This document shows positions 39,219-46,399 of a stretch of 64,000 nt of DNA, piece after piece; position 1 is the stretch's first letter; every line of letters begins with the position of its first letter. Origin of the DNA: Methylobacillus flagellatus (GTDB lineage: Bacteria > Pseudomonadota > Gammaproteobacteria > Burkholderiales > Methylophilaceae); assembly GCF_005502435.1 (NCBI RefSeq), contig NZ_SCOU01000001.1, positions 186,001 to 250,000 of the forward strand, in the 5' to 3' direction. Below the pieces are notes generated by a model. It had not been told where the DNA came from and searched no databases. It was given only the letters and a program-made list of their open reading frames with translations. The position numbers and the translations under genes were made by a program.

Positions 39219-40001
39219 TTAACGCGGCCGGCCCGGGATGAAGGCATTGGTGCGCGCGATGTAAGCCGCATACGCTGGCCTGCGCTCGCCTATGTCTTTT
39301 TCCAGCAAGGCCACACCACTGACCTTGAGCAGCAGCAGCGTCATCAGCAATGGCGCAGGCAAGGACCACCAGGCACCGGCGCTCACGGCGATCAGATAAA
39401 AGCCCCACCACAGGCAGCATTCACCGAAATAATTGGGGTGACGGCTGTAGCGCCACAAACCGCTGTCCATGACCTTGCCACGGTTGGCCGGGTCAGCCTT
39501 GAAGCGGCTCAGTTGTGCATCGCCTATGCTTTCCCACAAAAACCCGAACAGCCAGAGTGCCAGGCCCAGGCCGTCCAGCCAGCTCAATGGCGTAGTGCTG
39601 TTGGCAGCGCCCAGCAGCGGTAGCGAGATGATCCAGGCCAGCAACACCTGAAAACCGAACACGATATACAGGCTCTTGATCCAGAAAGGTTTATTGTTCT
39701 TGCGTATGGCGGCATAGCGGTGGTCTTCATGCTGCATGCCGCGGCTCATGGGGCGATTGCGCCAGGTGAGGTAGCCAGTCAAACGCGCTGACCAGGCAGT
39801 GACCAGCACCAGGATCAGCAAACCACGCTCTGTCATGGTTTCGTTGCCCGTCACAAAACACAGCACACCCAGCAAGAAGAACATGGCCCACATGCTGTCG
39901 ACGATGGTCACATTACGCAGGAACACGCTGAGCCCCCAGCCCATCAGGCCGAAGATAGCCATCGATTCCAGTGCTTCCAGATACAGTGCCCAGTCGAACA
40001 T
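39219..40001 (-). CDS. DUF1295 membrane protein (steroid 5-alpha-reductase-like)
   Basis: The 260-residue product is a polytopic membrane protein of DUF1295. Its C-terminal half has the reductase/isoprenylcysteine-methyltransferase-like signature: GLWRYSRHPNYFGECCLWWGFYLIA. Family members resemble NADPH-dependent steroid 5-alpha-reductases, so reduction of a double bond in a lipid is a reasonable guess, but the substrate is unknown. Five to seven hydrophobic segments are visible. It starts 12 bp after the DUF2878 stop, within the same run of genes. Confidence 0.87.
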   Translation of the reverse strand: MFDWALYLEALESMAIFGLMGWGLSVFLRNVTIVDSMWAMFFLLGVLCFVTGNETMTERGLLILVLVTAWSARLTGYLTWRNRPMSRGMQHEDHRYAAIRKNNKPFWIKSLYIVFGFQVLLAWIISLPLLGAANSTTPLSWLDGLGLALWLFGFLWESIGDAQLSRFKADPANRGKVMDSGLWRYSRHPNYFGECCLWWGFYLIAVSAGAWWSLPAPLLMTLLLLKVSGVALLEKDIGERRPAYAAYIARTNAFIPGRPR

Positions 40002-40013
40002 GATGAATAATCC

Positions 40014-40553
40014 TTATGGTTGGTTCAGTGCTTGTTTGCTGGCTGCATTACCGTCAAAGCGCGCCGACAGCCACAACAGTGCTGGCATCAGGCTGCCCCA
40101 TCCTATCGCCAGGGCGATCAGCATCGCCTCGGTATGGAGGAAACTCATCGCTCCCAGCTTGGCACCCGCCAGGTAAGCCAGCGGTCCGCCGACGGCACCA
40201 AACACGATTGCGACCAGCCAGCGTCCGTGCATCCAGCGCATGCTGACGTTGAGTGTAGTGCAGAACAGCAGCCACAGGCTGACCATCCAGGCGGGCAACA
40301 ACCAAGCCGGCCAGCTGCTGCTGACAAAACTGATCCAGCCCAGTGACAGCAGCGCCTGATCGAACAGGCTGCCGACCGTGGTGGCCGCCAGTATCCAGTT
40401 CAGTTCACGCCTGGCATCAGCCGTGTGGCGCAGGTGCCAGACCAGCACCACCAGCGCAGCCAATGGCCCCAGCCAGGGCATGCCCTGCGCTGCCCCTATC
40501 ACACAGGCCAGCCAGCCTAACTGGAACGCGATGAAGTTGATGGCGACGCGCAT
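40014..40553 (-). CDS. DUF2878 membrane protein
   Basis: The 179-residue product is a small polytopic membrane protein with five or six hydrophobic segments. The opening NFIAFQLGWLACVIGAA and the later NWILAATTVGSLFDQ are typical of DUF2878. No function is known. The start is set at the ATG at 40553, two bases after the stop of the upstream methyltransferase gene. DUF2878 genes recur beside CFA-like methyltransferases and DUF1295, so it may help assemble or feed the lipid-modifying enzymes. Confidence 0.82.
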   Translation of the reverse strand: MRVAINFIAFQLGWLACVIGAAQGMPWLGPLAALVVLVWHLRHTADARRELNWILAATTVGSLFDQALLSLGWISFVSSSWPAWLLPAWMVSLWLLFCTTLNVSMRWMHGRWLVAIVFGAVGGPLAYLAGAKLGAMSFLHTEAMLIALAIGWGSLMPALLWLSARFDGNAASKQALNQP

Positions 40554-40555
40554 GC

Positions 40556-41599
40556 TCAGGCCGGACGCTCGAACAGGTAATGCGTGACCCACCATTCCTG
40601 GCCATTGCGATAACCGAACAGCTCGGCGCAGGCCATGTAGAAGATGCGCCAGCGCTGACGCCAGCGTGCCGCCTCATCCTTGCCATAGGTGGCTTCCAGA
40701 ATGGGCGTGATCTGCTCGGCATGACGGTCCATATTCGCCAGCCAGGCATTGGCGGTCTTCTCGTAATGCGTGCCGTCCCAGCGCCATAGCTGCAGCAACT
40801 TGAGCTTTTCCTGGAAGCGCAAGGGCAGGTCGTCACTGGGCATGATGCCGCCCGAGAAGAAGAACTGGCTCATCCAGTCGTCTTCACCTTGTACCTCGAA
40901 GGCGTAGGGAGTGAGGCGGTGCACGAAAATGTGCTTGAACAGGCGGCCGCCCGGCAGCAGCCAGTCGTGCACACGGCTGTACAGCTCGCGGTAGTTACGC
41001 ATGTGTTCGAACATCTCGACGGAAACGATACGGTCGTATTGCTCCGGTGCCTGGAACTGGTTCATGTCACAGGTGATGACCTGCACGTTATTGAGCCCGC
41101 GCGATCTGGCTTCCGCCATGATGTACTCACGCTGCGAATTGGAGTTGGACACTGCAGTGATCTGGCTGTGCGGGTAGTGCATGGCCATCCACAGGGTGAG
41201 CGAGCCCCAGCCGCACCCCAGCTCCAGGATCTTCTGCTTGTTGGCCAGTGTGGCGTGTTCGCAGGTGAGCTTCAGGGCAAGCGCCTCGGCCTGGTCCAGC
41301 GTTTTGGTGTTGGCGTCCCAGTAGCAGGAACTGTATTTGCGGTGTTGTCCCAGGCAATAGCGGAAGAAGGCAGCGGGCACTTCATAGTGTTGCTGGTTGG
41401 CAAGCTCGGGTACCGGGGCGATGGGGCCGCTGTGCATGCCCTTAAGGAAGCTGGTTTCCAGATCAGCCGATGCTTCACAGTCGCTGGCCTGGATCTCGCG
41501 CAGGCGTTGTGCGGTAAGTTTGCGTATACCGGCGCGTATCAGGCTATCCGGGATCAGGCCACGCTCTACACCGGCGATGGCCATTTTAATCAATGACAT
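40556..41599 (-). CDS. CFA-superfamily methyltransferase resembling (S)-coclaurine N-methyltransferases
   Basis: The 347-residue product is a SAM methyltransferase with motif ILELGCGWGSLTLWMAM (~124-140), VSVEMFEHM (Glu198) and His223 in FKHIFVH. It lacks the long N-terminal lipid domain of classical CFA synthases. The C-terminal half, with EVQGEDDWMSQFFFSGG, MPSDDL, DGTHYEKT and WRIFYMACAELFGY, closely resembles the plant coclaurine N-methyltransferase branch of the CFA superfamily. The substrate is unknown; an acyl chain is likely from context. The classical Cys region reads Y-S-S-C-Y-W, so the cysteine is shifted one place. Second CFA-family enzyme in the operon, 62 bp after the MerR gene. 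Confidence 0.87.
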   Translation of the reverse strand: MSLIKMAIAGVERGLIPDSLIRAGIRKLTAQRLREIQASDCEASADLETSFLKGMHSGPIAPVPELANQQHYEVPAAFFRYCLGQHRKYSSCYWDANTKTLDQAEALALKLTCEHATLANKQKILELGCGWGSLTLWMAMHYPHSQITAVSNSNSQREYIMAEARSRGLNNVQVITCDMNQFQAPEQYDRIVSVEMFEHMRNYRELYSRVHDWLLPGGRLFKHIFVHRLTPYAFEVQGEDDWMSQFFFSGGIMPSDDLPLRFQEKLKLLQLWRWDGTHYEKTANAWLANMDRHAEQITPILEATYGKDEAARWRQRWRIFYMACAELFGYRNGQEWWVTHYLFERPA

Positions 41600-41661
41600 G
41601 GTTGTTCCTGGCTATTAGTTCTAGTGATGGTTGAAGTGATAAAGGTCGATGCAACAGCTAG

Positions 41662-42588
41662 TTAATGTTGCAAACGCATGGCAGCGTGGTTAGCCAGTGT
41701 ATCGCTGATGTGCTGCAAGCTGCTGTTGATATCGGTGCCCAGCGCGATGGCACCGGTCTGTTCCAGTGCATCTGAAAAATAGACCGCCGCCTGGCCACCA
41801 ACGAACACCGGTACGCCGCAGCTGGCCGCGAGCTCAGCCAGCTCCTGATTCTGCTGATCCGGATTGTATAGCGTGGAAGCGGACAGCACGATGGCTTGCG
41901 CGTTGGCCTGCCTGACTGCTGCGGTCAATTCTTTGAGCGGGATGTCGGTGCCTAGCAGGATGCAGCGCAAGCCCTGCTCATAGGCACTCAGTGCGAACAG
42001 CAGCAGGCCGGCTTCGTGCCGCTCTCCCGGCATGCAGGCGCAGATCAGTGCCGGACCGTTCTCATGGCGTTTGCGATGGTGGAAGCGCGCTCCCAGTTTG
42101 TTGCGCAGATAGACGCCGAAGAAATGCTCCTCGGCGATGGTGCCTTCGGCGTTGGCCCAGCGTTCGCCCAAGGTGTTCAGCATGGGCACCAGCAGGCGCT
42201 GGGTGACGGTTTCGATCGGGTAGAGCGCCATGGCTTCGTTGTAAGCCGCTTCCAGCGTCGCTTCATTGAAGCGGCTGACGGCGGTGACCATGCGCGTGAT
42301 CAGGCGTTGCCAGAATTCGGTTTCCTGTTGGGTGCGGTTGTCACTATCCCCGGAGATCAGGGTGTGATTGATGCGGCTGATGGGGATGCCACGGTCCAGC
42401 AGGGCGACCACGCGCTGCAGCATGGAGATGTGTTCCTTGCTGTACAGACGGTGGCCTTTGGGGGTGCGCAAGGGCTCGATCAGGTGATAGCGACGTTCCC
42501 AGGTGCGCAGTGTGATCGGGTTGATGCCGGTCAGCGCTGCAACGGTACGGATGGGGAATGCTTCACTTGATGTCTGCGTCGTTTTCAT
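41662..42588 (-). CDS. MerR-type regulator with cobalamin-binding domain (CarH/LitR-like photoreceptor)
   Basis: The 308-residue product has an N-terminal MerR winged helix (RTVAALTGINPITLRTWERRY, ~13-35), a helical middle domain and a C-terminal B12-binding Rossmann domain. The CarH residues that contact adenosylcobalamin are visible: Trp144-x9-Glu154-His155, and the ExHxxG motif Glu189-R-His191-E-A-Gly194, where His191 would be the lower ligand. CarH-type proteins repress in the dark and release DNA when light breaks the cobalt-carbon bond. The ATG at 42588 has a GAGGT site; two in-frame ATGs further upstream lack one. It has its own promoter region. Confidence 0.9.
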   Translation of the reverse strand: MKTTQTSSEAFPIRTVAALTGINPITLRTWERRYHLIEPLRTPKGHRLYSKEHISMLQRVVALLDRGIPISRINHTLISGDSDNRTQQETEFWQRLITRMVTAVSRFNEATLEAAYNEAMALYPIETVTQRLLVPMLNTLGERWANAEGTIAEEHFFGVYLRNKLGARFHHRKRHENGPALICACMPGERHEAGLLLFALSAYEQGLRCILLGTDIPLKELTAAVRQANAQAIVLSASTLYNPDQQNQELAELAASCGVPVFVGGQAAVYFSDALEQTGAIALGTDINSSLQHISDTLANHAAMRLQH

Positions 42589-42931
42589 AAGTAACCTCAT
42601 GGATGCAATCGGGTTGAGTGCAATCATGATTTACGATTCAAATATTATGCAAAAGTTCTTCAAAAAATGATTCAGCGTGAATCGGTCTGCAATTTCATAT
42701 TCAAAACCTATTCGGCCGTAGTTCGAGTCTGCACAGATACGCTGCAAACCGTTACCAATCAGATATACGACATAGCCGCCGTTTTGGATTCATGCACAGC
42801 GCTAGCTTGGGCAGCAAGTATGTGCAGATAGTCTGATGGTCTGGAGCAGGCACCGGGTTAGTCTTATCTCCAAGCTACCCCTGTCAAGCCGCCCCAGCCA
42901 AGCCACTCTTGGCAGGCCCTCAGGGCCACAC
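42589..42931. other. 343-bp gap upstream of the MerR/B12 regulator
   Basis: No gene is visible here. The part next to the regulator is A+T-rich (42600-42700). It contains a 10-bp palindrome AATCATGATT (42622-42631) that could be an operator, and the ECF-like promoter listed separately. The part near the anti-sigma gene shows nothing I can name; there is no T-tailed hairpin. Confidence 0.6.
42630..42658 (-). promoter_or_regulatory. Putative ECF-sigma promoter of the MerR/lipid operon
   Basis: Read leftward, GAACTT (complement of 42653-42658), a 16-bp spacer and TCGTAAA (complement of 42630-42636) form an ECF-type -35/-10 pair. It ends 41 bp before the regulator ATG. The linked sigma factor could use it. 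Inferred from pattern only. Confidence 0.4.
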
Positions 42932-43642
42932 TCAGATCACGTTGATCTTGCCTTGATAAAGCACTGCACCGGTCGGTTGGCCGCTAGGCGAGCCGCCCGG
43001 TGGTTCTACGCTGACGGCAAGTGCACCCGTCAACAGTTGCGCTGCAAGCTCAGGCTTGATACTCAAGCTGGCTTTGCCTTGCTGCGGCAGCAGGCCGATC
43101 GAGACAGGTGCTGACTCGTCAGCCGGTAGCAGCCACAACTCATAGGCTTTGTCGGCCTGAACCTGCAGGCTAGGCAAGCTTGCCACACGCAGTTCCTGCT
43201 GCTGGCTTTGTGCCTCGCTTAGTGTCAACAGCCAGCCTGGTTGTGCAGAGGCATCAGCCAGCAGGGCGATGTGAGTGCCGATCGTGGCAGTCTGTTGCAC
43301 AGGTGGCTGTAGCGGATTCAGCGCAGGGTTGATCAATAGCACCAGCAATAGCGCGGAAACGGCAGAAAAGCCCAGTGCCAGCGTGCGCCACCAATGGCGG
43401 GTGCGGCTGGATGCGTGGAACAGACGCCGGTCTATGTCGCGCCAGACAGAGGAGGCAGGCTTGACGGCAACCACCGTGTCGGCAAGCAGGCTCACGCGCA
43501 TCAGCCACCAGTCCGTGCAGTTTTGCCAATCCTCGCGCTGCAACACCAGGTGCTCGAAGCGCAGACGTGCAGCACCACGCAATGTTCCCAGTGCGTACTT
43601 AGCGGCCAGCATGTCGCGCAGTTCAGGTTTGTCGTATCTCAT
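42932..43642 (-). CDS. RskA-type anti-sigma factor
   Basis: The 236-residue product has a short cytosolic N-terminal anti-sigma part (~1-85, with the family phrase LAAKYALGTLRGAAR), one membrane segment (~88-108, LALGFSAVSALLLVLLI) and a periplasmic RskA domain ending VSVEPPGGSPSGQPTGAVLYQG. RskA-type proteins hold an ECF sigma factor at the membrane until regulated proteolysis. It starts one base after the sigma factor stop, the standard sigma/anti-sigma pair. No zinc-binding HxxxCxxC motif is seen, so it is not a ChrR-type ZAS anti-sigma. Confidence 0.88.
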   Translation of the reverse strand: MRYDKPELRDMLAAKYALGTLRGAARLRFEHLVLQREDWQNCTDWWLMRVSLLADTVVAVKPASSVWRDIDRRLFHASSRTRHWWRTLALGFSAVSALLLVLLINPALNPLQPPVQQTATIGTHIALLADASAQPGWLLTLSEAQSQQQELRVASLPSLQVQADKAYELWLLPADESAPVSIGLLPQQGKASLSIKPELAAQLLTGALAVSVEPPGGSPSGQPTGAVLYQGKINVI

Positions 43643-43643
43643 C

Positions 43644-44210
43644 TCAAAGGGCTCCCATGCAGGATCGCAGTACCTGCAAGCCGCGCCGTATCCAGGTCTT
43701 CACTGTTCCTATCGGTTGCACCAGCTGGCGTGCCAGCTGCTCGTGCGCCATGCCCTGGAAGTAGCTCAAGGCGATGGCCTGACGTTGTAATGGCGCCAGT
43801 TGTTTCATGCATTGCAACAAGGCGCGCGCTTCACTGTTGCTGGTCGCTTTTTCCAGCGGTCCCAGGTCATCCGAAGCCCATTCATCAAAACTCTGTTCTT
43901 CATTTAGTCCGTGTTCGGGTGGCAGGCTGCGTAACAGATCCAGGCAGCGGTTGCGTGTGATGGTGGTCATCCAGGTCATCACCGCCGCCTTGTCAGCGCG
44001 ATAGCTGGGGGCGTGATGCCAGATCTTGACGTATACATCCTGGATGGCCTCTTCAGCCAGGTCACGTCTATGCAATATACGTAGCGCAAGCCCAAACAGT
44101 TTCGCAGAGGTGGCTTGATAAAGTGCGGCGAACGCGGCACGGTCGCCTTGACCGCTACGGTTCAGTAACAGGATCAGCGTTTCGGCAGTGTCTTTGCTAT
44201 TCAGGGCCAT
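43644..44210 (-). CDS. ECF-family RNA polymerase sigma factor
   Basis: The 188-residue product has sigma region 2 (about 25-95: AFAALYQATSAKLFGLALRIL, DLAEEAIQDVYVKIWHHA and the region 2.4-like MTWMTTITRNRCLDLLR). Region 4 follows (about 130-185: LAPLQRQAIALSYFQGMAHEQLARQLVQPIGTVKTWIRRGL). It lacks regions 1 and 3, as ECF factors do. The start is set at the ATG at 44210, giving a normal length, though its ribosome site is weak. It heads the twelve-gene leftward run and is paired with the RskA anti-sigma gene. A TTGACA-type promoter lies upstream. Confidence 0.9.
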   Translation of the reverse strand: MALNSKDTAETLILLLNRSGQGDRAAFAALYQATSAKLFGLALRILHRRDLAEEAIQDVYVKIWHHAPSYRADKAAVMTWMTTITRNRCLDLLRSLPPEHGLNEEQSFDEWASDDLGPLEKATSNSEARALLQCMKQLAPLQRQAIALSYFQGMAHEQLARQLVQPIGTVKTWIRRGLQVLRSCMGAL

Positions 44211-44262
44211 AGTGTCAGCGGCATGGTGTTGGTCTGCAAGAGTGATGTTTGTTATGGCGCAA

Positions 44263-44291
44263 ATAGTGTGTGTGCGACTTTGTAATGTCAA
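44263..44291 (-). promoter_or_regulatory. Putative promoter of the sigma/anti-sigma pair
   Basis: Read leftward, a perfect TTGACA (complement of 44286-44291) is followed 17 bp later by CACTAT, a weak -10. It lies in the 297-bp divergent gap with the PQQ-dehydrogenase gene. The rest of that gap holds no gene; a GAACTT at 44347-44352 facing right is a possible ECF -35. Confidence 0.4.
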
Positions 44292-44507
44292 CCGACATTT
44301 ACTGAGGGAAGCACGGTTTGGATGCACGCCACCAAATTTTTTTGCTGAACTTCATCTGGCATGGCTATACTAATCTGTATAGATAATTGCGATGCACGAT
44401 GTATATGAATAGCCAGACAGGCGCTTCGATCAGACAGGTGCCAGTATGCATGCCGAAGCGGCAACAAGATGTTGTAAGAATCAAGTCAAAAATTAAAAAG
44501 TGAGCCC

Positions 44508-46322
44508 ATGATGACCAGTAGCCAACATACCCCTGTGATCGCCTGCCTGTTGATGACCAGCCTGCTGATCAGCGCATGCGCCAGCATGCAGCCAGTCAAC
44601 GATGCTGCCACGGCACGCATCGATGCAGCGTCCTCAGCAGAATGGCCCAGTTTCGGGCGCGATTATTCCAACCAGCGCTTTTCGCCGCTGACCCAGATCG
44701 ATAAAAGCAACATCCACAAGCTGGACCTGGCCTGGCAGCACAAGACCGGCGTCAACGCCAGCTTCCAGAGCACGCCGCTGGTGGTGGACGGGGTGATGTA
44801 TGTGTCGCTACCGTTCAATCATGTGCTGGCGCTGGACGCTAAAACCGGTCAGGCCTTGTGGCGTTATGAACACCAGCGCAGGCCAGACTGGAAGCTGTGC
44901 TGTGGCCCCGCCAATCGCGGTGTCGCGGTCGCGGATGGCAAAGTGTTCATGGGCACCGTGGATGCGCGTCTGCTGGCACTGGATGCCAGAACCGGCAAGG
45001 TGCTGTGGGATATCGATGCCGTGCAGGACGCGGTGACCACCGAGGGACAGGAGTCCTTGAATGACAAGGACCCGAACAGCACGCGCAAGATCACCGGCGG
45101 CACCGGCGTGGGTATCGCCATGGCGCCAGTGGTCTACAAAGGCAAAGTGATCGTCGGCATCACTGGTGTCGGCTATGGCCTGCATATCGACAACCCGCGT
45201 GAGGATGCGCCGCTGGGCGCCGTGATCGGTGTGACCGGGCGCTATGGCCGTCCTGGCTTCCTGGCGGCTTTTGATGTCAACACCGGTGCACGCGTCTGGC
45301 AGTTCGATACCATCCCCGCGCAGGGATGGGAAGGCGAGTTCGCCAGCAAGACAGCAGATGGCGTGCCGCTCAATCGCGATGTGGCCGCAGAAAAAGCCAG
45401 TCTCAAGGATTACCCGGATTCTGCCCGTTTTGGTGGCGGTTCGGCCTGGAGTACGCCGGCCATAGACGCCAAACTCGGGCTGCTGTATTTCGGTACCGGC
45501 AACCCCTCGCCACAGATGAACGACGTGTCGCGGCCTGGCGATAATCTGTATACGGTTTCGCTGGTGGCGCTGGATGTGCAGACTGGCAAGCTGCGCTGGC
45601 ATTACCAGCAGGTGCCGCATGACCTGTGGGGCTATGACTTGGCCAGCCCGCCGGTGCTGTTCGATCTGAAGCGTGATGGCAAGGTGATCCAGGCGGTGGG
45701 GCAGGCTGGCAAGACCGGCTGGTTCTATGTGCATGACCGCCTCACCGGCAAGTTGCTGATGAAGTCGGATGCTTTCGTGCCACAGCATAATCTGTTCGCC
45801 AAAGCCACCTTCGAGGGCACACGGGTGTACCCGGGCATTCTGGGTGGTGCGAACTGGTCACCGGTGGCGCTGGATCAGGCCGCACAGCAAGCGTACGTGG
45901 CTGCCATCCATGCGCCCATCAATTACACCCTGCATGAAAAGCCGGGCCTCAACGGCGCAGCGCCCATACGTTATGCAGCCTCCGAGCCACTGGAGGAAGC
46001 GCGCTGGGGCTTGTTGTCTGCCATCGATCTGACAGACGGCAAGATCCGCTGGCAGGTGAAGACCGAGCAGCCGCTGGTCGGCGGCGTGCTGGCCACCAAG
46101 GCTGGCCTGCTGTTCACGGGGGAGGGCAATGGCCATTTCAATGCTTATGACAGTGCAAATGGCAAGCTGCTGTGGCAGGCCAGGTCGGATGCAGGCGTGA
46201 ATGCACCCCCGATCAGCTATGCCATCGAGGGCGAACAGTACATCGCGGTGGCTGCGGGCGGGAATTCCATTTTTGGCTACAAGCAGGGCGACAATATACT
46301 GGTTTACAAGCTGAAACCGTGA
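44508..46322 (+). CDS. PQQ-dependent dehydrogenase-like lipoprotein
   Basis: The 604-residue product is an eight-bladed quinoprotein propeller with repeated W-motifs (e.g. ALDAKTGQALWRYE, ALDARTGKVLWDID). A lipobox I-S-A-C (Cys24) predicts outer- or inner-membrane anchoring at the periplasm. The vicinal disulfide Cys131-Cys132 (L-C-C-G-P) used by PQQ alcohol dehydrogenases is present. The expected catalytic Asp after W in HDLW-D is Gly375; Asp377, the position that binds lanthanide in XoxF/ExaF, is kept (W-G-Y-D). No cytochrome c domain is fused. Neither the substrate nor whether it is active can be told. Divergent from the sigma factor; pldA follows 77 bp later. Confidence 0.85.
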   Translation: MMTSSQHTPVIACLLMTSLLISACASMQPVNDAATARIDAASSAEWPSFGRDYSNQRFSPLTQIDKSNIHKLDLAWQHKTGVNASFQSTPLVVDGVMYVSLPFNHVLALDAKTGQALWRYEHQRRPDWKLCCGPANRGVAVADGKVFMGTVDARLLALDARTGKVLWDIDAVQDAVTTEGQESLNDKDPNSTRKITGGTGVGIAMAPVVYKGKVIVGITGVGYGLHIDNPREDAPLGAVIGVTGRYGRPGFLAAFDVNTGARVWQFDTIPAQGWEGEFASKTADGVPLNRDVAAEKASLKDYPDSARFGGGSAWSTPAIDAKLGLLYFGTGNPSPQMNDVSRPGDNLYTVSLVALDVQTGKLRWHYQQVPHDLWGYDLASPPVLFDLKRDGKVIQAVGQAGKTGWFYVHDRLTGKLLMKSDAFVPQHNLFAKATFEGTRVYPGILGGANWSPVALDQAAQQAYVAAIHAPINYTLHEKPGLNGAAPIRYAASEPLEEARWGLLSAIDLTDGKIRWQVKTEQPLVGGVLATKAGLLFTGEGNGHFNAYDSANGKLLWQARSDAGVNAPPISYAIEGEQYIAVAAGGNSIFGYKQGDNILVYKLKP

Positions 46323-46399
46323 TTAAGCTGCACAGCTGGCACAGGCTCTGCTAGGCTTTTATCAGGCTGACGTTTTGGTCGGCATGAAAAGGGAAGTCG

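Noticed and set aside
42932-43642. ChrR-type zinc anti-sigma.
   Set aside because: No HxxxCxxC zinc motif or cupin tail; the membrane segment and C-terminal domain fit RskA.
33568-44210. Presence of a photolyase or carotenoid gene that often accompanies LitR/CarH clusters.
   Set aside because: None of the frames in this stretch shows photolyase, phytoene synthase or related motifs.
44508-46322. Naming the PQQ protein as methanol dehydrogenase (MxaF or XoxF).
   Set aside because: It is a lipoprotein, the catalytic-site motif differs, and no mxaG/I/J or xoxG/J genes are next to it.
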